From assembly GCA_903835145.1 (NCBI GenBank), contig CAILMA010000151.1, forward strand, positions 1-7,192: a stretch of 7,192 nt of DNA. Reading direction: 5' to 3'. The notes beneath the pieces were generated by a model. It saw only the letters and a program-made list of their open reading frames with translations, made no database searches and was not told the DNA's origin. A program made the translations under genes and the position numbers. Of the stretch, positions 1 to 6,180 are shown piece after piece. Within the stretch, counting starts at the first letter, position 1, and each line of letters begins with the position of its first letter. This DNA is from an uncultured Bacteroidota bacterium (GTDB lineage Bacteria; Bacteroidota; Bacteroidia; Chitinophagales; Chitinophagaceae).

Positions 1-1713
1 AGCCTTGGTGCCTTTCGCCGGTCCCGGGTCACCGAGTGTGGTGCTCAGCTTTATTGGTTCATCTATTTTACCTTTTACCGGTGGTGGTAAAAGCTTGCTG
101 TCATCGGTATACACAACCTTATCCAGCTGCGACTTTAGGGTTTCAAGGTCGTCGGCTACTGTGTCCTCTTTTGTGCTGGCAGTAGTCTTTTGTGCTGCTA
201 TGCTGTCGGCCTTAGGTTGCGTTGGTGCAGCAGCCACTGGCAACGTTGGTTTCGCCATCTCTACCGTATCTTTTACTCGTACTTCAGGTGTGCTGTTAAT
301 TACATAGCTGGAGTCCTGCCTCGGTTTTGTTGAGTCTGAGGGCACACGTATTGTAGTTACATAAGTGTCTCTGTTTACTTCTTTCTTTATCGGGGCATGT
401 ACAGTGTCCGTGGGTGACGGGTGCTTCACTGCCACAAAATCACTCGCTGGTGTGGGTTTTATGTAAGAAAGATTGGGACTTGTTTTAAGGTCGGGCAGTG
501 GCAAAGCCCTTAGTGCAGGCTTATGAGGTGCTCCATTTTGAAGTTCAAGTGTTGCGCCTATTGCAGGCTCATCGCCTGGTTCCAGCATATTGAGTACCAT
601 CAGGCGCTTGAGCACCATGCCTTCTTCCTGCGATACAAGGTAAAGGGTTTCATCTTCCCTTACCACGTGTTTAAGGTGAGTGCCAGCGGTTAGTTTACGC
701 TCCAGATAAACGACCATATCCGCAGGCACCGGACCATCTGGTAAGTCATTTATTTCTAAAAGGTGTGCATATTTTATGTTGTACTTCACCGCATATTGCA
801 GCAGCAATTCCCCCTTACGTACATAGAAACCTTTAAGTCCGTTTATAGTTACAATCTTACCGCTGTCAAATTGTGCATCTTTTTTCTCCTTTACGACATT
901 GGTTTTCGGGGTATCGGATATTGCCGTTATCATCGCTTGGGGCACAACAGGCGCCACTGCCATTTTTACTTCAGCTTTCACGGTATCGGATGCCAATTCA
1001 CTGGTTTTCTTCGCAGTGTCTTTTATTTTTAGGGTGTCTGCGGCCACAGGTGCGGAGGCCAGTTGTTGCGCAGGTAGGTCCACCTTTGTTTCATTCAGTG
1101 CAGGTATGGTATTTTCTACTTTGTTTTTTAACGAGTCTGCCGGCGGTGCATCTTCTTTAAATGCCATGGAGTACATGGCAGACGTGCTGCTGTCGAGCGC
1201 GGAGTAAGTGTATTCCTGCAGCTTGAAGTCCTCTATTATTTTTATCAGCCGTTGTGCATACTGTGGGTTGGTAGCATAGCCACATTTCTTTAACCCAAAT
1301 GCCCATGATGCATAATCGGTTTGGGATAGTGCGAACAACGGGCTATAACGGGGATTTCGTTTCAGGTAGTCAGAATGGTCTTTGTAAGAATCTTCAGCAC
1401 ATTTATACATTTTAAAACACTCCTTCGGGGCATCATCATCATGCAGGAATTTTGGCCCGTTGTAGTCATTCTTGCATTTTATGCCAAAGTGATTGTTGGC
1501 ATAGCATACAAGTTCGCTCTTCCCAGCCTCAGTCTCCAGCACTCCTTGCGCAAGTGTTACCGATGCCGGTATGCCTGAACGCTTTTGTTCGGCAATAGCA
1601 AGGTTGTTATATTGTAAAATATATCGTTGTGCCCTCACGGTAAAGCTGTCTTGTGCCGTAGCCTGATTTATGGTCAGTAATAGCAAAGCAAAGCAGAGTA
1701 GTTGTTTAATCAT
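1..1713 (-). CDS. Secreted glucosaminidase with LysM-like repeats (C-terminus off the left edge)
   Basis: The minus-strand frame is open for 571 codons from an ATG at 1713 to the window edge. Residues 1-20/21 form a signal peptide: MIKQ, a Leu-rich core, then ATA-Q. Residues about 25-165 are a FlgJ/Mannosyl-glycoprotein endo-beta-N-acetylglucosaminidase-type domain. AQGVLETEAGKS (55-66) holds the likely catalytic Glu60, followed by NNHFGIKC (73-80), DHSDYL (112-117) and GYATNPQYA (145-153). Family members cut the peptidoglycan glycan strand, so a periplasmic or outer-surface wall-remodelling role is inferred. Residues about 296-340 are a degenerate LysM-like repeat (FYVRKGELL, then LLEINDLP). 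Residues about 348-391 are a clearer LysM (HVVREDETLYLVS, then LNMLEPGD). The linker at 172-285 and the tail after 395 are rich in Pro, Thr, Ser, Lys and Asp, and look disordered. Five cysteines follow the signal peptide (70, 80, 99, 105, 144). The start is fixed by the signal peptide. The assignment is secure; exact bond specificity is not. Confidence 0.9.
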   Translation of the reverse strand, partial: MIKQLLCFALLLLTINQATAQDSFTVRAQRYILQYNNLAIAEQKRSGIPASVTLAQGVLETEAGKSELVCYANNHFGIKCKNDYNGPKFLHDDDAPKECFKMYKCAEDSYKDHSDYLKRNPRYSPLFALSQTDYASWAFGLKKCGYATNPQYAQRLIKIIEDFKLQEYTYSALDSSTSAMYSMAFKEDAPPADSLKNKVENTIPALNETKVDLPAQQLASAPVAADTLKIKDTAKKTSELASDTVKAEVKMAVAPVVPQAMITAISDTPKTNVVKEKKDAQFDSGKIVTINGLKGFYVRKGELLLQYAVKYNIKYAHLLEINDLPDGPVPADMVVYLERKLTAGTHLKHVVREDETLYLVSQEEGMVLKRLMVLNMLEPGDEPAIGATLELQNGAPHKPALRALPLPDLKTSPNLSYIKPTPASDFVAVKHPSPTDTVHAPIKKEVNRDTYVTTIRVPSDSTKPRQDSSYVINSTPEVRVKDTVEMAKPTLPVAAAPTQPKADSIAAQKTTASTKEDTVADDLETLKSQLDKVVYTDDSKLLPPPVKGKIDEPIKLSTTLGDPGPAKGTKA

Positions 1714-1776
1714 GAGGTAATATTTATATTAATGCAATTTCTTTGGGTAGGAATTTCCCCGCAAAAATACGCACTA

Positions 1777-1784
1777 CAAACCTA
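1777..1784 (-). promoter_or_regulatory. Candidate -7 promoter element for the glucosaminidase gene
   Basis: On the minus strand this reads TAGGTTTG, an exact match to the Bacteroidota -7 consensus TAnnTTTG. Transcription would begin near 1772, giving a leader of about 60 nt before the ATG at 1713. I found no TTG -33 element at the usual 17-21 nt spacing, so the call rests on one box and its position. Confidence 0.4.
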
Positions 1785-1930
1785 AACTCAAACCTTAGGA
1801 TTTTTTATGTTGTTAAATGTTCTCAAAATGATGATCGCCACGGAGTTATTTCTGGTTAAAGTGCCAATTGAATCGCCGAATTGTGCTTGTTAACGGTGTT
1901 CTGCCTAAAACACCTTATGATTCCTTATCG

Positions 1931-1938
1931 TACATTTG
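1931..1938 (+). promoter_or_regulatory. Candidate -7 promoter element for glnS
   Basis: TACATTTG matches TAnnTTTG and is followed by CA, as at the ridA, tsaB and arsR-type genes. Transcription would start near 1941-1945, leaving a leader of about 15-19 nt without a Shine-Dalgarno sequence. No good -33 TTG lies at the right distance. A 6-bp inverted repeat, ggtgtt/aacacc (1895-1900 and 1909-1914), sits upstream near the -33 region and could be an operator or chance. The rest of 1714-1930 holds nothing else I can name. Confidence 0.5.
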
Positions 1939-1959
1939 CAGCTCTAATCAACGTTTATA

Positions 1960-3621
1960 ATGGCTGACGAAAAATCCCTCAATTTTATTGAGGAAATTAT
2001 TGAAAATGATATTGCTGCAGGGGTAAATGATGGGAGAATCCTTACCCGCTTTCCTCCTGAGCCAAACGGATACTTACATATTGGGCACGCAACTTCCATT
2101 TGCCTCAATTTTGGCCTCGCCAAAAAGTACAATGGTAAGTGCAATTTGCGCTTTGATGATACCAATCCTGTAACTGAAGAAACTGAATACGTCGATAACA
2201 TAAAACAAGATATAAAATGGCTCGGTTTCGAATGGGATAATGAATTCTATGCTTCCGATTATTTCGAGAAATTGTACGGTTTCGCTGTAAGGCTCATAGA
2301 GAAAGGGTTGGCTTATGTTGATGACAGTACAGCGGAAGAAATTGCAGCAACAAAGGGCTCTACCGTGGCTCCGGGTTCTGATAGTCCTTTTCGCAATCGG
2401 TCAATTGAAGAAAACCTCACTTTATTCAGTGAAATGAGGGCTGGAAAATACAAGGACGGAGAGAAGACGCTTCGTGCCAAAATTGATATGGCCCATCCTA
2501 ATTTGCTTTTGCGCGATCCGCTTATGTATCGCATTAAGCATGCCCACCACCACCGCACGGGCAACGATTGGTGCATCTACCCAATGTATGATTTTGCTCA
2601 TGGTCAGAGCGATAGCATTGAGGAGATCACGCATTCTATCTGCACGTTAGAGTTTATTCATCATAGACCGTTATACAATTGGTTCATTGAGCAATTGGGT
2701 ATATTTCCTTCCCGCCAGTTCGAGTTCGCACGCCGTAATTTGACCTATACGGTTATGAGCAAGCGCAAGTTGTTGCAGTTGGTGAACGAGCAGCATGTTG
2801 CAGGCTGGGACGACCCCCGTATGCCTACTATAAGTGGCATGCGCCGCAGGGGCTACCCGGCTGTGGCTTTGCGCCAGTTCTCTGATACTGTTGGTATTGC
2901 TAAGCGCGAAAATATAGTGGATATAGGCTTGCTTGAGTTCTATGTGCGCGAGAACCTGAACAAATCAACCGATAGGGTAATGGCTGTGCTTGATCCGCTT
3001 AAATTGGTTGTTACTAATTATGAGCTGGATGGTGAGGTTTTTGAAATTGAAAACAACCCAGAAACGCCGAATGGTACAAGATCAGTTCCGTTCAGCCGCG
3101 AGTTGTGGATTGAGCGGGAAGATTTTATGGAGGTGCCGGCAAAAAAGTATTTCCGTTTGGCTCCGGGTAATTTGGTTAGGCTTAAGGGTGCCTACATTGT
3201 TCGGTGCGAGGGTTGTAAAAAGGCCGAAGATGGTACAATTGAGGAAGTTTATTGTACCTACTTGCCGGAAAGTAAAAGTGGTAATGATACCAGTGGACTA
3301 TCTGTAAAGGGTACAATTCACTGGGTGAGTACGAAGGATGCCATCACTGCTGAGGTGAGGTTATATGATCGTTTGTTCCGTGTTGAAGATCCATCCAGTG
3401 AGGACGGCGATTTTAAAGAGTATATTAACCCGGATTCTTTAAACGTGCTGCCTGCTGTATATATTGAGCCTGCTTTGCAGCGTGCAGTTGCTGGTGAGTC
3501 TTACCAGTTCATGAGGAAGGGTTATTTCTGCGTAGACTCGGAAAGCACCCCGGGAAAATTGGTTTTTAACCGCACGGTAACACTTAAAGATGCGTGGGCT
3601 AAGGAAGTGAAAAGGAACTAA
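1960..3621 (+). CDS. glnS: Glutamine--tRNA ligase (GlnRS)
   Basis: A cytoplasmic class Ic aminoacyl-tRNA synthetase that charges tRNA-Gln with glutamine using ATP. The protein is 553 residues, about the size of E. coli GlnRS. The class I signature is [11 protein letters not shown] at 33-43, with the HIGH motif at 40-43. RFDDTNP (64-70) and [11 protein letters not shown] (204-214) line the glutamine and tRNA-acceptor site. The KMSKS-equivalent is VMSKR at 265-269, followed by GWDDPRMPT (282-290). The C-terminal half, from about 330, is the anticodon-binding beta-barrel region and ends with a normal family tail; there is no added YqeY domain. The segment [13 protein letters not shown], and a discriminating region unlike that of GluRS, separate it from the non-discriminating GluRS/GatCAB route. 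The ATG follows an A/T leader (cgtttataATG) with no Shine-Dalgarno. The gene is monocistronic, with its own promoter and a terminator at 3644-3681. Bacterial GlnRS is generally held to have been acquired from eukaryotes. Confidence 0.98.
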   Translation: MADEKSLNFIEEIIENDIAAGVNDGRILTRFPPEPNGYLHIGHATSICLNFGLAKKYNGKCNLRFDDTNPVTEETEYVDNIKQDIKWLGFEWDNEFYASDYFEKLYGFAVRLIEKGLAYVDDSTAEEIAATKGSTVAPGSDSPFRNRSIEENLTLFSEMRAGKYKDGEKTLRAKIDMAHPNLLLRDPLMYRIKHAHHHRTGNDWCIYPMYDFAHGQSDSIEEITHSICTLEFIHHRPLYNWFIEQLGIFPSRQFEFARRNLTYTVMSKRKLLQLVNEQHVAGWDDPRMPTISGMRRRGYPAVALRQFSDTVGIAKRENIVDIGLLEFYVRENLNKSTDRVMAVLDPLKLVVTNYELDGEVFEIENNPETPNGTRSVPFSRELWIEREDFMEVPAKKYFRLAPGNLVRLKGAYIVRCEGCKKAEDGTIEEVYCTYLPESKSGNDTSGLSVKGTIHWVSTKDAITAEVRLYDRLFRVEDPSSEDGDFKEYINPDSLNVLPAVYIEPALQRAVAGESYQFMRKGYFCVDSESTPGKLVFNRTVTLKDAWAKEVKRN

Positions 3622-3643
3622 AATAGAATATTTTAATAGCTGA

Positions 3644-3681
3644 GGGCGACTGGTTTTATTTTCCGGTCGCCCTTTTCTTTT
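3644..3681 (+). terminator. Intrinsic terminator of glnS
   Basis: A 10-bp stem pairs gggcgactgg (3644-3653) with ccggtcgccc (3663-3672), with one G-U wobble and a 9-nt loop. It is followed by ttttctttt. The T-rich tract lies only on the plus-strand side, so this ends glnS transcription. On the minus strand no U-run follows the hairpin. The right arm and loop lie within the last codons of the convergent RES toxin gene. Confidence 0.9.
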
Positions 3682-4162
3682 GTATTGGCATTTTCTCTGC
3701 CTCAGTATTGTGGTGTAGTAGTCGCTCGTCTATGTTCAAGGGCCTGTTTGTTAGTATTTTTACCTTTTCGAAGTCACTATGTCTCGGGTTTAGCAGCAGG
3801 TTGCTTTCTTCTGGCATTATTACAGATGGCACACGAAGTGCCAGGTTTTTCCCGGATGCGACAAATCGGTCTCCTATTTGTTTCAGGTGATCTGGCGCCG
3901 GGTTGCTATACCAGTCAGCTGGTAAGCTGCTTACCGGGTATGTTTCTATCGGTGTTACCGGCAATTCTATCGATATCATACAGAAGCCCATGTCAGGTAG
4001 CCGCCCAAAGTGTACTACGGTCTCTAATAGCGCCAATGCAGCACTCTGCGCGGTGTATACTATGTAGGTGTCTTTATTATTCCACCTGCCGCCATAAAGA
4101 GCTGCGCCTTTTCCACTTAGGTCGGTTATAAATTTGCAGCTGCTTATCCTGTATACTATCAT
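3656..4162 (-). CDS. RES-domain toxin of an Xre-RES type II toxin-antitoxin system
   Basis: A 168-residue RES-family protein. Characterised members (MbcT, and the Pseudomonas RES toxins) destroy cellular NAD+ by an ADP-ribosyltransferase-like fold and arrest growth or kill. The family hallmarks are present: MIVYRI at the N-terminus, DLSGKGAALYGGRWN (14-28) with Arg26, VYTAQS (35-40), ALALLETVVHF (42-52) with Glu47, and VPSVIMPEESNLLLNP (111-126) with Ser113. These supply the Arg, Glu and Ser that name the family. The toxin therefore looks intact and catalytically competent. The ATG at 4162 is the only plausible start; the frame closes at 4193-4195, and an AGGA lies 5 nt upstream. The usual domain end is near DERLL (145-149), so about the last 19 residues are an extension, and its final codons are read through the glnS terminator hairpin. 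The antitoxin gene lies upstream on the same strand. NAD+ depletion is inferred from family membership. Confidence 0.93.
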   Translation of the reverse strand: MIVYRISSCKFITDLSGKGAALYGGRWNNKDTYIVYTAQSAALALLETVVHFGRLPDMGFCMISIELPVTPIETYPVSSLPADWYSNPAPDHLKQIGDRFVASGKNLALRVPSVIMPEESNLLLNPRHSDFEKVKILTNRPLNIDERLLHHNTEAEKMPIQKKRATGK

Positions 4163-4296
4163 TAATATCCTGTTGCTTATTCCTCCGTTTTTTTAATCAG
4201 TTGGCGGCCCCGGTGAGCTTTTATCTTCTATTAAGCGTTTACACAATACACATATTTCTACTTCCGCGAGTAATTTAATACACGTCGTGCAATATA
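4163..4296 (-). other. 134-nt gap between antitoxin and toxin genes
   Basis: This intergenic stretch is mostly A/T-rich, with a short G/C block at 4203-4213. It contains no minus-strand TAnnTTTG box, no intrinsic terminator and no convincing ORF. A 9-nt palindrome, cacgtcgtg (4281-4289), follows the antitoxin stop. Near the toxin, the minus strand carries GGAGGA about 21 nt before the ATG and AGGA about 5 nt before it. I infer that the toxin is transcribed from the antitoxin promoter and translated from its own ribosome site. Confidence 0.5.
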
Positions 4297-4830
4297 CTAA
4301 GCATATATCCCGTACTCAATCCTCCCAAGCTCATCGAGTATCATTTTTATACCCATCGATGTGTCGAGGTATTCTTTTGGTTTCCGGTTTCCGAAAGGCA
4401 AAAGGCTGGTATCCATCCATACACGGAAGGTTTCCAGTTTCCCAAATACTTCTTCTCCGCGGCTATAAAGTTTAGCAAGCTCTATCATTCTTTCAGATTG
4501 CTCTTGGGTAAGCTTTTGCTGTGGTTTGTACCTGCGCAGTGTCCTGTCTGAGGTATGGGTTATGTTGGCCATTTCAAGCAGGCTGAGGTCTGCTATATCC
4601 ATCAGGTAGGTCATTGCCTGGCGGGGTATGCCGGTTCTTATTACGTTTATAAAATCGTTTTCGTTTTGTATGGCTTCAAACTCCTTTTTTCCGCTCATCC
4701 CCATCATCGTAATCGTTCTGCCTGTTGGGGTTTTGTTCATGGTAGTTGTGTATGTTACCATGGGCTCGTTGAGTTGGTTTGCGGGAGTTTCTTCGTCGCT
4801 TTGATAGTTTTTTTTCTTTTCGTTTTTCAT
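4297..4830 (-). CDS. Xre-type antitoxin with DUF2384 (MbcA/ParS) toxin-binding domain
   Basis: A 177-residue antitoxin paired with the downstream RES toxin. Residues 1-50 are polar and probably disordered. A helix-turn-helix-like region follows at about 65-105, including GIPRQAM (67-73) and SLLEMANITHTSDRTLRRYKP (83-103), which would bind the operon's own promoter. Residues about 106-177 are the toxin-binding module. FRVWMDTSLLPFGNRKP (135-151) is followed by the C-terminal hallmark LDELGRIEYGIYA (165-177), which in this family plugs the toxin's NAD+ pocket. The same frame extends to a GTG at 4851, but that GTG overlaps the last base of the -7 promoter box. Transcripts would start at or after it, so I prefer the ATG at 4830. 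ridA lies 63 bp upstream on the same strand. Autorepression by the antitoxin or complex is expected from the family, not shown here. Confidence 0.9.
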   Translation of the reverse strand: MKNEKKKNYQSDEETPANQLNEPMVTYTTTMNKTPTGRTITMMGMSGKKEFEAIQNENDFINVIRTGIPRQAMTYLMDIADLSLLEMANITHTSDRTLRRYKPQQKLTQEQSERMIELAKLYSRGEEVFGKLETFRVWMDTSLLPFGNRKPKEYLDTSMGIKMILDELGRIEYGIYA

Positions 4831-4850
4831 ATCTTTCGGACTTATGTCCA

Positions 4851-4881
4851 CAAAGTTATGTCATTTGTCTCGGTTTTTCAA
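4851..4881 (-). promoter_or_regulatory. Promoter of the Xre-RES operon
   Basis: On the minus strand a TTG (4881-4879) is followed after exactly 20 nt by TAACTTTG (4858-4851), a near-ideal Bacteroidota TTG-N20-TAnnTTTG promoter. Transcription would begin around 4848, giving a leader of about 18 nt to the ATG at 4830. It lies between the ridA stop and the antitoxin start, so the module can be expressed independently of ridA. This is the best-formed promoter in the window. Confidence 0.7.
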
Positions 4882-4893
4882 TTTTTCCTTCAA

Positions 4894-5274
4894 CTATTTT
4901 CCTGCTATCATGCTTATTTCCACGTTCACGCCTTTTGGTAGTCCTGCTACCTGTACTGTTTCGCGGGCTGGCGGGTTGGTGGTGAAGTATTGGGCGTATA
5001 TTTCATTAACGGTTGCAAACTGTTGCATATCGGTAAGGAAAATGGTGGTTTTCAGTACGTTACCAAAGTCCATGCCGGCTTCTTTGAGTATTGCCTCAAG
5101 GTTTGCCATCACTTGTTTGGTTTCGGCTTGTATGTTTTCCATTACAAGGTTACCTGTTATGGGGTCAAGTGGTATTTGACCGGATATGAATACGAGGTTG
5201 CCGAATGCAACTGCCTGATTGTATGGCCCTATGGGTGCCGGTGCGTTATTTGTGCGAATGATTTTCTTTTCCAT
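4894..5274 (-). CDS. ridA: RidA family reactive intermediate/imine deaminase
   Basis: A 126-residue member of the RidA (YjgF/YER057c/UK114) family. These cytoplasmic trimers hydrolyse reactive enamines and imines such as 2-aminoacrylate, released by PLP enzymes like threonine/serine dehydratase, to the keto acid plus ammonia. This protects PLP enzymes. Family marks are GPYNQAV (16-22), VFISGQIPLDP (28-38), NLEAIL (58-63), and the signature NPPARETVQVAGLPKGVNVEI (100-120). Arg104 and Glu119 match the catalytic Arg105/Glu120 of E. coli RidA, so this copy falls in the active subfamily. Length is normal. The ATG at 5274 is the only possible start, and it lies just 5 nt after a -7 promoter box. 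No terminator follows, so read-through into the xre-res module is possible. tsaB is divergent. Confidence 0.95.
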   Translation of the reverse strand: MEKKIIRTNNAPAPIGPYNQAVAFGNLVFISGQIPLDPITGNLVMENIQAETKQVMANLEAILKEAGMDFGNVLKTTIFLTDMQQFATVNEIYAQYFTTNPPARETVQVAGLPKGVNVEISMIAGK

Positions 5275-5276
5275 GA

Positions 5277-5305
5277 TTGCAAATGTAATACCATCCTTAC
5301 ATTTG
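5277..5305 (+). promoter_or_regulatory. tsaB promoter (very short leader)
   Basis: TTG at 5277-5279 and TACATTTG at 5298-5305 are spaced by 18 nt. Transcription would begin around 5308-5311, only about 6-9 nt before the tsaB ATG at 5317. The -33 TTG of this promoter lies inside the transcription-start region of ridA, so the two divergent promoters occupy the same DNA. Confidence 0.6.
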
Positions 5306-5307
5306 CA
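5278..5307. repeat. 11-bp perfect inverted repeat in the ridA-tsaB divergent promoter
   Basis: tgcaaatgtaa (5278-5288) and ttacatttgca (5297-5307) are perfect inverted copies separated by 8 nt. Each arm contains the -7 box of the gene it faces. The symmetry may simply reflect two identical promoters placed back to back, or may also be an operator for a shared regulator. Confidence 0.8.
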
Positions 5308-5308
5308 C
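5280..5308 (-). promoter_or_regulatory. ridA promoter (very short or no leader)
   Basis: The minus strand reads TACATTTG at 5287-5280, an exact -7 element, with GTG (5308-5306) as a near-TTG -33 box at 18-nt spacing. Only CAATC separates the -7 box from the ridA ATG, so the transcript should be leaderless or carry at most a few nucleotides. Confidence 0.6.
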
Positions 5309-5316
5309 TGTAAAAA

Positions 5317-5985
5317 ATGAAATACTTCTTACTTATAGATACTTCGGCTGATGCCGGGGTGGTGGCCATCAGCGGCGATGGTGCATTAGTTTGCTTACAC
5401 AGCAATTCAGAAGCGCGCAATCACGCGGCGGCTATTAACTTAATGATCAATGATGCGATGGATGAGGCCGGTATCGGTTTCGCTGATTTGGCTGCCGTTG
5501 TGGTTTGTGCGGGACCTGGTTCTTATACTGGTCTTCGTATTGGTATGGCAACTGCTAAAGGGGTGTGTTATGCCTTGGGTATTCCTTTGCTTGCGCACAA
5601 CAAATTAACTTTGCTGGCATGGCAGGCTTATGCTGCTAATAGGGGCAAATACAGTTCCTATGTTTCTGTTTTGTTCGCCCGTGAAAAAGAGTACTTTTTG
5701 AGCGAGTTTGATCAGAATTTCGACAATATTTTCCCGGCATCGCATGTCGATAGCGAAAAGTTGGATGAAATACTGGCAGATAAGCATAAAAAATATGTCA
5801 TTTGCCAGAAAATACCAACCGAAGTCATTGGAAAATATACTGAAATTGCCTATGTGCACGAAAATGCATCTTTGGACTTTAATGCCTGGGCCATTTACGC
5901 ATGGCAAGAATATATTTGCAATAAAACTGTAAATTTATCCACAGCCGAGCCATTTTATCTTAAACAAGTTTACACTCATAAGTAA
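5317..5985 (+). CDS. tsaB: tRNA threonylcarbamoyladenosine biosynthesis protein TsaB
   Basis: A 222-residue protein of the ASKHA-fold Kae1/TsaD-related family. TsaB is the non-catalytic partner that dimerises with TsaD and, with TsaE, transfers threonylcarbamoyl to A37 of ANN-decoding tRNAs (t6A) in the cytoplasm. Seen here are LLIDTSADAGVVAI (5-18, the phosphate-1 strand), ARNHAAAI (33-40), and the diagnostic CAGPGSYTGLRIG (64-76) followed by AKGVCYALGIPLL (80-92). The tail AEPFYLKQVY is the usual C-terminal TsaB ending. It lacks the paired metal-binding histidines of TsaD, as expected. The length is near that of E. coli TsaB. The start at atgaaatac follows taaaaa with no Shine-Dalgarno. ridA is transcribed divergently from the shared 42-bp region. 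No clear terminator follows, so some read-through toward the downstream regulator is possible. Confidence 0.95.
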   Translation: MKYFLLIDTSADAGVVAISGDGALVCLHSNSEARNHAAAINLMINDAMDEAGIGFADLAAVVVCAGPGSYTGLRIGMATAKGVCYALGIPLLAHNKLTLLAWQAYAANRGKYSSYVSVLFAREKEYFLSEFDQNFDNIFPASHVDSEKLDEILADKHKKYVICQKIPTEVIGKYTEIAYVHENASLDFNAWAIYAWQEYICNKTVNLSTAEPFYLKQVYTHK

Positions 5986-6093
5986 TTGAAAATGATGTAC
6001 TTACGAATTTCAATATAGTATGTTATCCACATTTTAACGCTGAATTAACATATTTCGTCTATATCAAGGTGCGGTCATATCTCTGCAATTGCG

Positions 6094-6103
6094 TATGTTT
6101 GCA
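6094..6103 (+). promoter_or_regulatory. Candidate promoter of the ArsR-type regulator
   Basis: TATGTTTG (6094-6101) matches TAnnTTTG and is followed by CA. Transcription would start about 6104-6108, giving an A/T-rich leader of roughly 75 nt. No TTG lies at the normal -33 spacing. The preceding stretch from 5986 shows nothing else beyond weak A/T-rich inverted repeats. Confidence 0.5.
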
Positions 6104-6105
6104 AA

Positions 6106-6124
6106 ATATTCATTTACTGAATAT
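6106..6124. promoter_or_regulatory. Candidate operator: inverted repeat at the transcription start
   Basis: atattca (6106-6112) and tgaatat (6118-6124) are perfect inverted copies around a 5-nt centre. They begin 5 nt after the -7 box, so they cover the expected start site. A/T-rich dyads in this position are typical of operators bound by dimeric ArsR-fold repressors. Autoregulation by the adjacent gene product is inferred. Confidence 0.45.
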
Positions 6125-6180
6125 CTATCGAAACGGATTAGTGAATTATTTTTATCTATTAACATCGTAAATTTTAATTA

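Noticed and set aside
5..1578. Several plus-strand open frames of 60-100 codons
   Set aside because: They lie antisense to the glucosaminidase, which has a signal peptide, a recognisable catalytic domain and 571 open codons. The antisense products show no domain and no promoter box at their starts.
1895..1914. Inverted repeat ggtgtt/aacacc upstream of the glnS promoter
   Set aside because: The stem is only 6 bp with an 8-nt loop. Its position near the -33 region is suggestive, but a repeat this short is easily expected by chance.
1944..3307. Open frames overlapping glnS on both strands
   Set aside because: They are shadows of a fully recognisable GlnRS and show no family features.
3685..4131. 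148-codon plus-strand frame across the RES toxin gene
   Set aside because: The minus strand encodes the complete RES motif set. The plus-strand product is Cys/Leu-rich with no recognisable domain and begins just past the glnS terminator.
4281..4289. cacgtcgtg palindrome after the antitoxin stop
   Set aside because: Four base pairs around one centre base is too short to call an operator; noted only as part of the gap.
3622..5274. Possible genomic island or mobile element carrying the toxin-antitoxin module
   Set aside because: I saw no flanking direct repeats, integrase, transposase or tRNA, and no obvious change in base composition from the neighbours.
5986..6013. ttgaaa/tttcaa inverted repeat just after tsaB, as a possible terminator
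   Set aside because: The 6-bp A/T stem has a 16-nt loop and no following U-run, so it does not meet intrinsic terminator criteria.
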